From positions 1 through 54,897 of the forward strand of contig JAGCDF010000077.1 in assembly GCA_017651225.1 (NCBI GenBank): a stretch of 54,897 bases of DNA. The letters are read 5' to 3'. This stretch comes from Bacteroidales bacterium. Lineage in GTDB: Bacteria; Bacteroidota; Bacteroidia; Bacteroidales; UBA932. The position numbers and the translations under genes are program-made. Positions 15,639 through 27,845 of this stretch are shown here, piece by piece. The notes under the pieces were generated by a model. The model was given only the letters and a program-made list of their open reading frames with translations. It was not told the DNA's origin and ran no database searches. The stretch's first letter is position 1; each line of letters opens with the position of its first letter.

Positions 15639-16190
15639 TTAACAATTATCCCCGATTATTCGCTGGTAGGCCAGCCTTTCGTCCCCGGAGGCCAGATAGA
15701 TGATGCCGCAGTAGCGGAATCCGTATTTCAGGATGTTGTGCTGCATGATCCGGTTGTCCCGGTGCGTGTCGATACGGATGTTCGCGTCCCGGGCGAAGCA
15801 CCAGTCCATGATGGCGCGGAAGACCCCGTGAACCTCCGGATAGCTGCCGATGCGGTGCACGACGTGGTAGGGCAGGGAATCATCCAGCCAGGCACCGTCG
15901 TAGATCTTTGCATAAGTCGGCTCCGGGGAGGGGATGAATGCGAAATAGCCCGCAATCCGTCCGTCCGCCACGACCACCTGGCCGTGCCCCCGGTCGATAT
16001 CCTGCAGAATGGTTTCCTCCGAAGGATAGCCGCCCGTCCATTGTTTGGCATTGCCCGACGCGCGCATGATGCCCTTGGCCGCCTCCAGGACGGCCATGAT
16101 ATCCGATAAATCGGTCGCCTGCGCGGCCCGGATGGACAGCGTCGGGATTCCCAGCCAGAACCCAGGCCTATTTGTGTGCTGTAAGGTCAT
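15639..16190 (-). CDS. GNAT-family N-acetyltransferase
   Basis: A 183-residue protein. The core has the GNAT pattern IRAAQATDLSDIMAVLEAAKGIM, GQVVVADGRIAGYFAFI, and a C-terminal MQHNILKYGFRYCGIIYL. It uses acetyl-CoA to modify an unknown cytoplasmic target. I took the ATG at 16190; the longer frame would overlap the upstream gene. Two bases separate it from the 131-residue gene upstream. Confidence 0.87.
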   Translation of the reverse strand: MTLQHTNRPGFWLGIPTLSIRAAQATDLSDIMAVLEAAKGIMRASGNAKQWTGGYPSEETILQDIDRGHGQVVVADGRIAGYFAFIPSPEPTYAKIYDGAWLDDSLPYHVVHRIGSYPEVHGVFRAIMDWCFARDANIRIDTHRDNRIMQHNILKYGFRYCGIIYLASGDERLAYQRIIGDNC

Positions 16191-16192
16191 AA

Positions 16193-16588
16193 TTATCCTA
16201 TCCTCTTGCCAAAGATTTTGCAGAGCTGGAACTTCTCGCCGTTCTCTTTGATCCGGACGTTTTCCCAGCGGAAACTGTCCGGGGTGATGTCGGAGAAGAT
16301 CCAGTAGGCGTTCTCTTCCGAGAGCACCTTGCCGACCAGCCGGTCGCCCTGCTTGGTGAAGCAGAGCCGCTTCATCGCGTGGTCGCAGGTGTAGACGACA
16401 TCGTAGCAATGTTCCACCTTGTTGAACATGCGGAAGATCCATTCACACTTGACGTGGCGTTTGCGACCCGGTTCGGGCTCGTCGTAGTAGTCGCAGTCCC
16501 AGTCGCCGAGCAGCGGGGCGAACCAGTCATATCCGTCAGGGATCCTGTCGGTCTTCCCGCTCAGTAATGCATCAATAAAAGTATCCAT
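16193..16588 (-). CDS. 131-residue protein of unknown function
   Basis: A soluble protein with a conserved-looking centre: FAPLLGDWDCDYYDE, KCEWIFRMF, DVVYTCD, then an ENAYWIFSDITPDSFRWENVRI segment. The Trp/Asp-rich beta pattern is like small lipocalin/DUF1579-type proteins that pair with acetyltransferases, but I cannot name a family. It heads the GNAT - acyltransferase - small membrane protein run. Confidence 0.7.
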   Translation of the reverse strand: MDTFIDALLSGKTDRIPDGYDWFAPLLGDWDCDYYDEPEPGRKRHVKCEWIFRMFNKVEHCYDVVYTCDHAMKRLCFTKQGDRLVGKVLSEENAYWIFSDITPDSFRWENVRIKENGEKFQLCKIFGKRIG

Positions 16589-16620
16589 TATCTTCTGATT
16601 ATTCCAAACAAATAGAACGA

Positions 16621-16867
16621 TTATTCCGGCAGCGTCATCTTCTTCAGACGCTTACGATCGTAGACTTTCTTCGATTTGTGGATGGCCCGGCGGAAGGAAA
16701 CAGGTTTGCCGTGCTCGGCAATCTCTTCGAGCCGGGCGGCTCTGCGGTTTGGCCAGCATGAAGTCGGCCTCCGTGATCCGCAGTTTCTTTTGCCTTCTCT
16801 TCATCGTTACCTTCATCCCTTCGGGCGTGGCGGCCTGGTTGATGCGGCGTAATTCTCTGAATTTCAT
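16621..16867 (-). pseudogene. Small basic protein gene interrupted by a one-base frameshift
   Basis: From ATG 16867 the frame reads MKFRELRRINQAATPEGM and on to ITEADFMLA, then shifts at an A-run (GCCAAACC; bases 16748-16750). Removing one A restores a continuous 81-residue protein that goes on NRRAARLEEIAEHGKPVSF, then IHKSKKVYDRKRLKKM, and ends at TAA 16621-16623. The unshifted frame instead gives a nonsense tail. The intact protein would be very basic, maybe nucleic-acid binding; family unknown. Alternatives: a sequencing indel or a programmed +1 shift. Confidence 0.65.
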
Positions 16868-16900
16868 GCTTTCTTTTATACGTTCTTTAACTCCGCGTAT

Positions 16901-16908
16901 CAAAGGTA
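16901..16908 (-). promoter_or_regulatory. -7 box of the frameshifted small basic gene
   Basis: TACCTTTG on the minus strand, 33 bases before the ATG; it sits back-to-back with the glutathione peroxidase promoter. Confidence 0.5.
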
Positions 16909-16922
16909 ACGAAAAAGATTCT

Positions 16923-16930
16923 TATTTTTG
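16923..16930 (+). promoter_or_regulatory. -7 box of the glutathione peroxidase gene, only 5 bases before ATG
   Basis: TATTTTTG is followed 5 bases later by the ATG at 16936. With the usual spacing to the start point the transcript would begin at or just before the ATG, i.e. leaderless. Confidence 0.55.
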
Positions 16931-16935
16931 CACCC

Positions 16936-17538
16936 ATGAAGAAGATCCTTTTTATTCTGGCTGCCATTTGCGCCATCAGTTGTTCGAACGACACGAACAC
17001 CATCTACCAGTTCAGCGCCGAGTCCAATTCGGGCGATACCGTGAACTTCTCCGACTACAAGGGCAAGGTCCTGCTCATCGTCAACACCGCCTCCAAATGC
17101 GGCTTCACGCCGCAGTATGACGGACTGGAAGCCCTGTACCAGAAGTACAAGTTCGATGGCTTTACGGTCATCGGATTCCCCTGCGACCAGTTCGGCCATC
17201 AGGAGCCCGGCAGCAACGAGGAGATCGAGGAATTCTGCCGCCTCAACCATGGCGTTACCTTCCCGCTGATGGCGAAGTCCGACGTCAACGGCGAGAACGC
17301 CAATGAGGTTTTCAAATGGCTCTATTCCGAGAAGCCTTTTGCCGGCTGGGGCGACAGCGAAACCGGGAAATTCATGGACGGAATGCTCTCCAGGAACGAT
17401 CCGGACTATGCGTCCAATCCCGATATCAAGTGGAATTTCACCAAATTCCTCATTGACCGGAACGGCAAGGTCGTGGCCCGTTTCGAGCCGGTCGTGACCC
17501 CGGAAGAGATTGATTCGGCGATTCAGGCTCTCCTTTAA
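16936..17538 (+). CDS. Lipoprotein glutathione/thiol peroxidase
   Basis: A 200-residue protein. Lipobox AISC gives Cys16 as the lipidated residue. The glutathione peroxidase fold follows with peroxidatic Cys55 in NTASKCGFT, Gln85 in FPCDQFG and the WNFTKF motif near the end, so the Cys-Gln-Trp-Asn set is complete. Bacterial Cys-type enzymes usually reduce peroxides using thioredoxin-like donors. Being lipid anchored, it acts in the envelope. It starts a run with a DUF1294 gene after 15 bases. Confidence 0.94.
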   Translation: MKKILFILAAICAISCSNDTNTIYQFSAESNSGDTVNFSDYKGKVLLIVNTASKCGFTPQYDGLEALYQKYKFDGFTVIGFPCDQFGHQEPGSNEEIEEFCRLNHGVTFPLMAKSDVNGENANEVFKWLYSEKPFAGWGDSETGKFMDGMLSRNDPDYASNPDIKWNFTKFLIDRNGKVVARFEPVVTPEEIDSAIQALL

Positions 17539-17553
17539 CAGCAGGGGCGTGCA

Positions 17554-17823
17554 ATGACGGTGGTCGTTTACTATCTCATTGGCATCAATTTCCTGGCCTT
17601 TCTGGCCTACGGCCTCGACAAGTGGAAGGCCCGGCGGGACAAGTGGCGCATCCCGGAGGCGACGCTGCTCCTGCTCGCCGTGCTCGGCGGCAGCGTTGGC
17701 GCCCTGCTGGGCATGTGCGTCTTCCATCACAAGACCAAGCACGTGAAGTTCGCCTTCGGCCTGCCGCTCATCCTCCTGGCCCAGCTGGCCCTCGCATACT
17801 TCATCTACACGAAGTTACAATAA
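17554..17823 (+). CDS. DUF1294 family membrane protein
   Basis: An 89-residue protein with three hydrophobic helices and the DUF1294 signature YGLDKWKARRDKWRIPEATLL, then GGSVGALLGM and HHKTKHVKF. Function unknown in the family. It lies between the peroxidase and another small membrane gene. Confidence 0.9.
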   Translation: MTVVVYYLIGINFLAFLAYGLDKWKARRDKWRIPEATLLLLAVLGGSVGALLGMCVFHHKTKHVKFAFGLPLILLAQLALAYFIYTKLQ

Positions 17824-17829
17824 CCGAAT

Positions 17830-18227
17830 ATGAAGACCTTTCTGAAGATACTGACCCTTTTCATCTCCGTCGGCGCCATCGGCGGCGCCGTGATGATGTG
17901 GATGGACCCCACCGGCGTGAGCTGGGGCGGGGAGGCGATGCTGGACCTCCTGCGCGCCAAACTGCCCTGGCCGGACATCTTCTTCCAGGATTTCTTCCCC
18001 TCCGGCTGCGTCCTGCTGGCCGTGAACGGCCTGCCGCAGCTCCTTGCGGCCGTGATGCTCTTCAAGAAGCATCCGCTTGCCTGTTGGGTAACCTTCGCCT
18101 GCGGCATCATCCTGATGCTCTGGATTGCCCTGGAGTGGTATGTGTGGGGATTCGTGGCCATCAGCAACATCTATTTCGTGCTGGGCCTGGTCGAGGCCGT
18201 CGTCGCCTGGCGTTGCCAGAAGAAGGC

Positions 18228-18231
<4 letters not shown>
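17830..18231 (+). CDS. Four-helix membrane protein of unknown function
   Basis: A 133-residue protein with hydrophobic segments at about 7-23, 60-77, 85-102 and 107-127. A loop with WMDPTGVSWGGEAML follows the first helix. No name assigned. It lies 6 bases after the DUF1294 gene and overlaps the end of the convergent hydrolase gene by 4 bases. Confidence 0.75.
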
Positions 18232-22825
<4,594 letters not shown>

Positions 22826-22838
22826 TCAGAAGGATTTG

Positions 22839-22846
22839 TATTTTTG
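22839..22846 (+). promoter_or_regulatory. -7 box of the EamA transporter gene
   Basis: TATTTTTG on the plus strand, 20 bases before the ATG at 22867; divergent with the GH2 promoter. Confidence 0.6.
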
Positions 22847-22866
22847 CAGCCGCAAAACGATTGGAT

Positions 22867-23754
22867 ATGGGAACGAAAGAGAACAGGACGCTGATCATCC
22901 TCCACATAGCTGTCCTCCTGGCGGGTTGGACGGGCATTTTCGGCCGTTTGATCTCGCTGGGCGGCCTGCCGCTGGTGTGGTACCGGATGATGGTGAGCGT
23001 CGTGGTGCTCTCGCTGGTGATGGCCGTAATGGGCCGCCTGCACAGGATGCCCTGGAAGCCTTTCGTCAAGATCGCCGCCTGCGGCTTCCTGCTGTCCCTC
23101 CACTGGGTCGCCTTCTACGCCAGTATCCAGGCCTCCAACGTCTCTATTGGCGTGGCGTGCATCGCGACCTCCTGTTTCTTCACGACGCTCCTGGATCCGC
23201 TCATCAACCGGAAGCGGATCTCCTGGGTGGAGGTGCTGATCAGTTTCATTGCTATCGCGGGCGTGTTGCTCATCTTCAGCCTGGATGTCCGCTACCGGCT
23301 GGGCATCATCCTCGGCTTGCTCTCGGCGGCCATTTATTCGCTGTTTGCACTGGTGAACATCAACGTGGCCCGACAGACCGGGGAGGACAGCGCCACGATG
23401 CTCCTGTACGAGATCGTCGGCGGCATCTTCCTGCTGTCGCTGCTGATTCCGTTCTATACGTGGATCTTCCCCGGAGCCAGCCTGGCTCCGCAGGGGAGGG
23501 ATGTCTGGTGGCTGCTCCTGCTGGGGTCCGTCTTCACCGTTCTCCCGTTCCTGTTCCAGCTGCAGGCACTGCAGGTGTTGTCGGCCTTCACGGTCAACCT
23601 GACCTACAACCTGGAGCCCGTGTACAGCATCGCCTTCGCCGCCCTGATGTTCGGCGAATACCGGGAAGTCGGATTCTCCTTCTGGCTGGGCATCGTCCTG
23701 ATCGTCCTGTCGGTCCTCATCCAGAGCCGCCGGATCCTCCGCAGAAAATCCTAG
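22867..23754 (+). CDS. EamA/DMT-family transporter
   Basis: A 295-residue protein with ten hydrophobic helices in two five-helix repeats. The N-terminal repeat shows GWTGIFGRLI and WYRMM, and the second repeat ends with NLEPVYSIAFAALMFGE, the standard EamA signature. Such drug/metabolite transporters move small metabolites across the inner membrane; the substrate is unknown. I use the ATG at 22867; a TTG two codons earlier is also in frame. It ends just before a strong terminator. Confidence 0.92.
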   Translation: MGTKENRTLIILHIAVLLAGWTGIFGRLISLGGLPLVWYRMMVSVVVLSLVMAVMGRLHRMPWKPFVKIAACGFLLSLHWVAFYASIQASNVSIGVACIATSCFFTTLLDPLINRKRISWVEVLISFIAIAGVLLIFSLDVRYRLGIILGLLSAAIYSLFALVNINVARQTGEDSATMLLYEIVGGIFLLSLLIPFYTWIFPGASLAPQGRDVWWLLLLGSVFTVLPFLFQLQALQVLSAFTVNLTYNLEPVYSIAFAALMFGEYREVGFSFWLGIVLIVLSVLIQSRRILRRKS

Positions 23755-23758
23755 AAAA

Positions 23759-23790
23759 CGCCCGGGCGGGGAGCCCGGGCGCGTCTTTTT
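23759..23790 (+). terminator. Intrinsic terminator of the EamA gene
   Basis: CGCCCGGG/CCCGGGCG stem (23759-23766, 23774-23781) with a 7-base loop, then CGTCTTTTT. It touches the stop codon of the opposing rubredoxin gene. Confidence 0.8.
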
Positions 23791-23947
23791 ATTGTTCGGA
23801 GAAATCGTCTTTCCCTACGCCGCACAGGGGGCAAACCCAATCTGCGGGAAGGTCTTCAAAGGCGGTTCCGGGGGCGATTCCGTTGTCCGGGTCGCCGGCC
23901 TGCGGGTCATACTCGTACCCGCAAACGTTGCAAACATACTTTTTCAT
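23789..23947 (-). CDS. Rubredoxin
   Basis: A 52-residue protein with two CxxC knuckles, [12 protein letters not shown] (Cys6, Cys9) and WVCPLCG (Cys39, Cys42), plus the [11 protein letters not shown] loop. One Fe(Cys)4 centre carries single electrons in the cytoplasm, often to peroxide- or superoxide-scavenging enzymes in anaerobes. It is single, behind its own promoter. Its partner is not visible nearby. Confidence 0.97.
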   Translation of the reverse strand: MKKYVCNVCGYEYDPQAGDPDNGIAPGTAFEDLPADWVCPLCGVGKDDFSEQ

Positions 23948-23977
23948 ACGGATGTGGAATTAGTTCGTGTTATTGTA

Positions 23978-23985
23978 CAAAGATA
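23978..23985 (-). promoter_or_regulatory. -7 box of the rubredoxin gene
   Basis: TATCTTTG on the minus strand, inside TTGCTATCTTTGTACAA, a 17-mer that recurs exactly at the CDF exporter promoter (27817-27833). Confidence 0.6.
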
Positions 23986-23991
23986 GCAAAA

Positions 23992-24804
23992 CTACTGAAA
24001 TACCCGCCGGCCCAGCGCCTGGTTGATGTGCGTCTCGAGGATGTGGAAGCTGGGACCGACCATGGTGTTGTGGCCGTGGCCGTCCAACTCGTACAGGTAG
24101 GTCTTCTCGTGGCCGACCAGCTTCATCATGCGGGCGAGGTACTGGTTCTCGTCGTAGCGGCCGTAGAGTTCCAGCTCGCGGTCGCCGCAGATGAGCACCA
24201 GCGGCGGGCAGTCCGGGCGCACCCAGAAGATGGGCGCGAACTCGTCGATGGTGACCTGCAGCGGCTGCAGGCCCTGCATCTTGCGGACGTTGTAGTGTGT
24301 GACGGCCTGCCCGCTGAACGGGATGTACATCCACACTTTGTCCGCGTCGGCGCCGTAGGCGGCCAGCCAGGCCTTGTTGAGGCAGAGCATCATGCCGATG
24401 TAACCGCCGGCGGAATGGCCGGTGACGACGATTTTGGCGGGGTCACCGCCATACTCCGCGGCGTGGCGGAACACCCAGGCCACGGCCTCGGCGGCATCGT
24501 CCAGCGTCTCGCGGACCGTCACCTTCGGCAGCAGCCGGTAGTTCACGCCGACGACGACCCAGCCCTTTTTCTGCAGCTGGGCCGGAATCTCCTTGTTGCC
24601 TCCTTCCAGGCCGCCGCCGTGGAACCAGACGATGACGGGGCAGTCTTGCTGCCCCTCCGGGTAATAGACGTCGAGCTTCAGCCGCTCCTGCGCGTACGCG
24701 TCGGTCTTGCCGGTGTAGCTGATGTCGTTGATTTGCTTGTAATTCTGTGCGTTGATGCTCAGTGCGGACAGGCACAGTGCGAGGGTAAACAGGATCTTTC
24801 GCAT
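23992..24804 (-). CDS. Secreted alpha/beta-hydrolase, BD-FAE/carboxylesterase type
   Basis: A 270-residue protein with a signal peptide (cleavage near NAQ, 20). It has an HGGG oxyanion motif (62-65), nucleophile Ser in GHSAGG and a late DGHGHNTM motif with the likely catalytic His. This matches the BD-FAE esterase family, which removes feruloyl or acetyl groups from plant polysaccharides. Third gene of an operon with a flavodoxin-like and a GDSL lipoprotein gene (4- and 14-base gaps). Confidence 0.9.
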   Translation of the reverse strand: MRKILFTLALCLSALSINAQNYKQINDISYTGKTDAYAQERLKLDVYYPEGQQDCPVIVWFHGGGLEGGNKEIPAQLQKKGWVVVGVNYRLLPKVTVRETLDDAAEAVAWVFRHAAEYGGDPAKIVVTGHSAGGYIGMMLCLNKAWLAAYGADADKVWMYIPFSGQAVTHYNVRKMQGLQPLQVTIDEFAPIFWVRPDCPPLVLICGDRELELYGRYDENQYLARMMKLVGHEKTYLYELDGHGHNTMVGPSFHILETHINQALGRRVFQ

Positions 24805-24808
24805 GGCG

Positions 24809-25534
24809 TTATCGGATAAAGTTCATGAAGGCCGGCTGCTCGTCGCGCTTCGGGGAGGCGTCGCCGCCGGCGTGGATCTTCTTCAGCAGCCAGGCCATGT
24901 TGTTGCCGAGCGTGCGCATGGTCTGCATGCCCTCTTTGTCGAGCTTCGCCTCGCCTTTGCCGGCGCCGTAGGCGATGTTCCAGTACTGGGAGGTGACCAC
25001 GGGCATGTTCATCATCTCGAACATCATGTTCAGGGTCTGGAGCGCCGCCGTGGCGCCGCCGCGCCGGCAAATGACGACGGCGGCCGCAGGCTTGTTCTGG
25101 ACCAGGTGGCCGGCGGAGTAGAACAGGCGCTGCATCACGGCCAGGATGCCGCCGTTGGGCTGCCCGTAATAGACGGGGGAGCCGACGACCACGGCATCCG
25201 CGCTGGCGAGTTTCCGGCCGATCTCGTTGCAGGGGTCATCGTCGAAGATGCAGCCCTTGCCGCCGTTGCGCCGGCAGCCGCCGCAGTTGATGCACATGCG
25301 GACCGGCCGCGTGCCGATCTGGAAAATCTCCGTCTCGATGCCTTGTTTTTTCAACTGGGTCTCAATCTCCTGCAGTGCACAGAAGGTGTTGCCGTCCGGA
25401 CGTGGACTGCCGTTGATCAGTAATACTTTCATCCGGGAGTCTGAATTTGTCAGTGTAGCGGAAAGCGGGGAGGCGTAGGCTGCCGTGCCGACAGCAGCGA
25501 GGGCCGCTTTCTTGAGAAACGTCCTTCTAATCAT
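24809..25534 (-). CDS. Tat-exported flavodoxin-like NAD(P)H:FMN oxidoreductase
   Basis: A 241-residue protein. The N-terminus MIRRTFLKKAALAAVG is a twin-arginine signal. The FMN-binding loop is INGSPRPDGNT. A cluster CINCGGCRRNGGKGC near residue 85 is like the cysteine-rich Fe-S/metal loop of iron-sulfur flavoproteins. SPVYYGQPNG forms a second flavin contact. Export through Tat fits folded cofactor loading in the cytoplasm. It lies between two esterase genes in an operon; its partner is unknown. I chose the ATG at 25534. Confidence 0.88.
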   Translation of the reverse strand: MIRRTFLKKAALAAVGTAAYASPLSATLTNSDSRMKVLLINGSPRPDGNTFCALQEIETQLKKQGIETEIFQIGTRPVRMCINCGGCRRNGGKGCIFDDDPCNEIGRKLASADAVVVGSPVYYGQPNGGILAVMQRLFYSAGHLVQNKPAAAVVICRRGGATAALQTLNMMFEMMNMPVVTSQYWNIAYGAGKGEAKLDKEGMQTMRTLGNNMAWLLKKIHAGGDASPKRDEQPAFMNFIR

Positions 25535-25548
25535 GTGGGGGGAGTAAT

Positions 25549-26208
25549 CTATTTGATGGCTTCCAGCAGCTGGTCGCAGATGCTCTGCATACCGGCGATG
25601 GACGGGTGGCCGTTCTGCTTCTCGATGTCGTGCAGCTCGATGAGCTGGACGCCGTAGTGCTTGCACACCTCGCGCATGGATTCATTGATCTCTTCCTGCA
25701 GCTCGGAGTTGAGCAGGGAATAGATCTTGGCCTTGGGATAATGCTTCTGCAGGGTGTCCAGCAGGTAGGCGAGGGCCGGGCGGAAAGCCTTGCAGTCCTC
25801 CTTCGTCCAGTCGGCCCACTGGTACTCGCCGATCGGCGCACGCGACCAGGCGTCGTTCGTGCCGCCGAAGAGGAAGATGATGTCCGGATTGCCGAGCATG
25901 TCCACGCGGCTCATGAAGGATGACTCATAGACGTCGCGGCCGAAGTAGCCGGTGCCGCAGATGGTGGTGCCGCCCCAGGAGTTGTTCTCTTCCAGCTCAT
26001 AGCCCTTGGCGTTGATGTACAGGCTCCACCAGGTCTGGTCCGGGCTGGTGACGTCATTGCGGTCGTTCGGGTAGAACGGATTGTAGCCTTCCGGATTGTA
26101 GCCTTCGTAGGTGGAGTAGGAGTCTCCCAGGATGGAGACCTTCTTGGGCTGAGAGCACGCCGTGAAGACGGAGGCGGTCAGCAGAATCAGGAACAAAATT
26201 CTCTTCAT
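25549..26208 (-). CDS. GDSL/SGNH-hydrolase lipoprotein
   Basis: A 219-residue lipoprotein (lipobox FTAC, Cys18). Catalytic pattern: GDSYST (Ser nucleophile, block I), GGTND (block III), and a C-terminal HDIEKQNGHPS that provides Asp and His. A small duplication EGYNPEGYNP follows block I. SGNH enzymes deacylate carbohydrates or lipids. First gene of the operon with the Tat flavodoxin and the BD-FAE-like esterase. Confidence 0.92.
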   Translation of the reverse strand: MKRILFLILLTASVFTACSQPKKVSILGDSYSTYEGYNPEGYNPFYPNDRNDVTSPDQTWWSLYINAKGYELEENNSWGGTTICGTGYFGRDVYESSFMSRVDMLGNPDIIFLFGGTNDAWSRAPIGEYQWADWTKEDCKAFRPALAYLLDTLQKHYPKAKIYSLLNSELQEEINESMREVCKHYGVQLIELHDIEKQNGHPSIAGMQSICDQLLEAIK

Positions 26209-26230
26209 GATGTTTTCTTATGAAATCCCT

Positions 26231-26238
26231 CAAATGTA
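26231..26238 (-). promoter_or_regulatory. -7 box of the GDSL-flavodoxin-esterase operon
   Basis: TACATTTG on the minus strand, 22 bases before the GDSL ATG. Confidence 0.55.
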
Positions 26239-26250
26239 GCCATTATTTCT

Positions 26251-26258
26251 TAAATTTG
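26251..26258 (+). promoter_or_regulatory. -7 box of the carboxylesterase gene
   Basis: TAAATTTG on the plus strand, 27 bases before the ATG; divergent from the GDSL operon. A second, imperfect box TATAATTTG ends at 26280. Confidence 0.55.
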
Positions 26259-26285
26259 TACCTCGAAACACTATAATTTGCCAAT

Positions 26286-27770
26286 ATGAAACTCAGATTC
26301 TTCGCACTTCTTGCCCTGGCCATGAGCCTGGGCGCATGCCATTGCTCTGAAAAAGTCAGCCCCGTCCTTGACATCGAAGGCGGACAGGTGCAGGGCATCG
26401 CCGCCGACCTCGACGGCGTATTCGTTTACAAAGGTATCCCTTACGCCGCTCCGCCCATCGGCGACCTGCGCTGGAAAGCGCCGCAGCCGGTGCAGCCCTG
26501 GGAGGGCGTCCTGCAGGCCGACGAATTCGGCCACCCGAGCTACCAGGCCGTCCACTATCCGGGCAACTATTTCACGGAATGGGGCTATGGCGAAGAGAAG
26601 CAGTGCAGCGAAGACTGCCTGTATCTGAATGTCTGGACCAAATATCCCGGCCAGGTGGACCGCAAGGCTCCCGTGGCCGTGTGGATCCACGGCGGCGGCT
26701 ACCGCGAGGGCTGGGGCTCCGAGCCTGAGTTCGACGCGCAGGAGTGGGCCGCCAAGGATGTCGTCCTGGTGTCCATCAACTACCGCCTCGGCATCTTCGG
26801 CTTCATGGCGCACCCGGAGCTTTCCGCCGAGAGCCCGGACGGCGTGTCCGGCAACTACGGCATCCTGGATCAGATCGAGTCCCTGAAGTGGGTGAAGAAG
26901 AACATCGCCCAGTTCGGCGGCGACCCGGACAACGTGATGATCTTCGGCCAGAGTGCCGGCGGCGGCAGTGTCCGCACGCTCTGCGCCTCGCCGCTGGCCA
27001 AGCCTTACTTCCACAAGGCGGTGATCATGAGCGCCAACGGCCTGAACGTAGTCAAGAACCAGAACTTCACGCTGGCTGGCGGCGGTCCGGCTCTTCCGCC
27101 GTCCATGATCAAGATGATGTTCGGTGGCCAGACGCTTCAGGAGGCTGAAGCCGAAGGCAAGGCCGTCATGGACTGGGCCGGTCTGACCGATCTCAAGAAA
27201 ATGCGCGCCGCGGCCACGGACGCCGTCCACGCCGCTTCCGCCCTTTATACTTCCGCCACGGGCAAGCCCGGCATCACCATCACCCCGATCATCGACGGAC
27301 ACGTGTCCGTCAAGATCTTTGACGATGCGGCCGCCGACGGCTCGCTGGCCGACGTGCCGTACATGATCGGCTACACGATGAACGACATGGGCGACATGTC
27401 CGCCGGCATCGCGGCCTTCTGCCAGGACCGTCAGGCCAAGGGCAACACCGCCTGGGCTTACGAGTTCGCCCGTCCGCTGCCGGACGACGGCTCCCACCCC
27501 GAGGACCGTCTGCAGGGCGCGTTCCACTCCTCCGACCTGTGGTTCGTGTTCAAGTCGCTCCAGCACTGCTGGCGCCCCTGGACCCAGGGCGACTGGGACC
27601 TCTCCGAGAAGATGCTGACCGCCTGGACCAACTTCGCCAAGTACAGCGATCCCAACGGCCCGGACGGCGGCGAGTGGACCCCCTGCACGCAGGAGAGCCC
27701 CAACTTCATGGTCTTCAAGCTGGACGCCTCCGACGCCGAGGCCTCCGAGCTGGGCCAGCCGGTGAAGTAG
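26286..27770 (+). CDS. Type-B carboxylesterase lipoprotein
   Basis: A 494-residue protein with lipobox GAC (Cys18). It has the carboxylesterase type-B signature EDCLYLNVW, an HGGGY oxyanion hole, and nucleophile in FGQSAGGGS. The C-terminal HSSDLWFVF segment holds the likely catalytic His. Family members hydrolyse short-chain esters. It is envelope-bound and lies divergent from the three-gene esterase operon, so the genes probably act on the same esterified substrate (inference). Confidence 0.94.
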   Translation: MKLRFFALLALAMSLGACHCSEKVSPVLDIEGGQVQGIAADLDGVFVYKGIPYAAPPIGDLRWKAPQPVQPWEGVLQADEFGHPSYQAVHYPGNYFTEWGYGEEKQCSEDCLYLNVWTKYPGQVDRKAPVAVWIHGGGYREGWGSEPEFDAQEWAAKDVVLVSINYRLGIFGFMAHPELSAESPDGVSGNYGILDQIESLKWVKKNIAQFGGDPDNVMIFGQSAGGGSVRTLCASPLAKPYFHKAVIMSANGLNVVKNQNFTLAGGGPALPPSMIKMMFGGQTLQEAEAEGKAVMDWAGLTDLKKMRAAATDAVHAASALYTSATGKPGITITPIIDGHVSVKIFDDAAADGSLADVPYMIGYTMNDMGDMSAGIAAFCQDRQAKGNTAWAYEFARPLPDDGSHPEDRLQGAFHSSDLWFVFKSLQHCWRPWTQGDWDLSEKMLTAWTNFAKYSDPNGPDGGEWTPCTQESPNFMVFKLDASDAEASELGQPVK

Positions 27771-27785
27771 GCGACCCTTTCCCCG

Positions 27786-27840
27786 AAGGATCTTTGTGCA
27801 AAGCGTATGCTAAAATTGCTATCTTTGTACAAAGATCCTT
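27786..27840. promoter_or_regulatory. Paired palindromic sites around the CDF exporter promoter
   Basis: CTTTGTGCAAAG (27792-27803) and CTTTGTACAAAG (27823-27834) lie 31 bases apart centre to centre. The whole region is bounded by perfect 12-base arms AAGGATCTTTGT/ACAAAGATCCTT. The second site overlaps the -7 box TATCTTTG (27820-27827). It could be an operator pair or, in RNA, a hairpin ending the upstream gene. Confidence 0.45.
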
Positions 27841-27845
27841 CTGTT

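Noticed and set aside
26272-26280. TATAATTTG as main promoter of the carboxylesterase gene
   Set aside because: One base too long for TAnnTTTG and only 5 bases before the ATG; the TAAATTTG at 26251 fits better.
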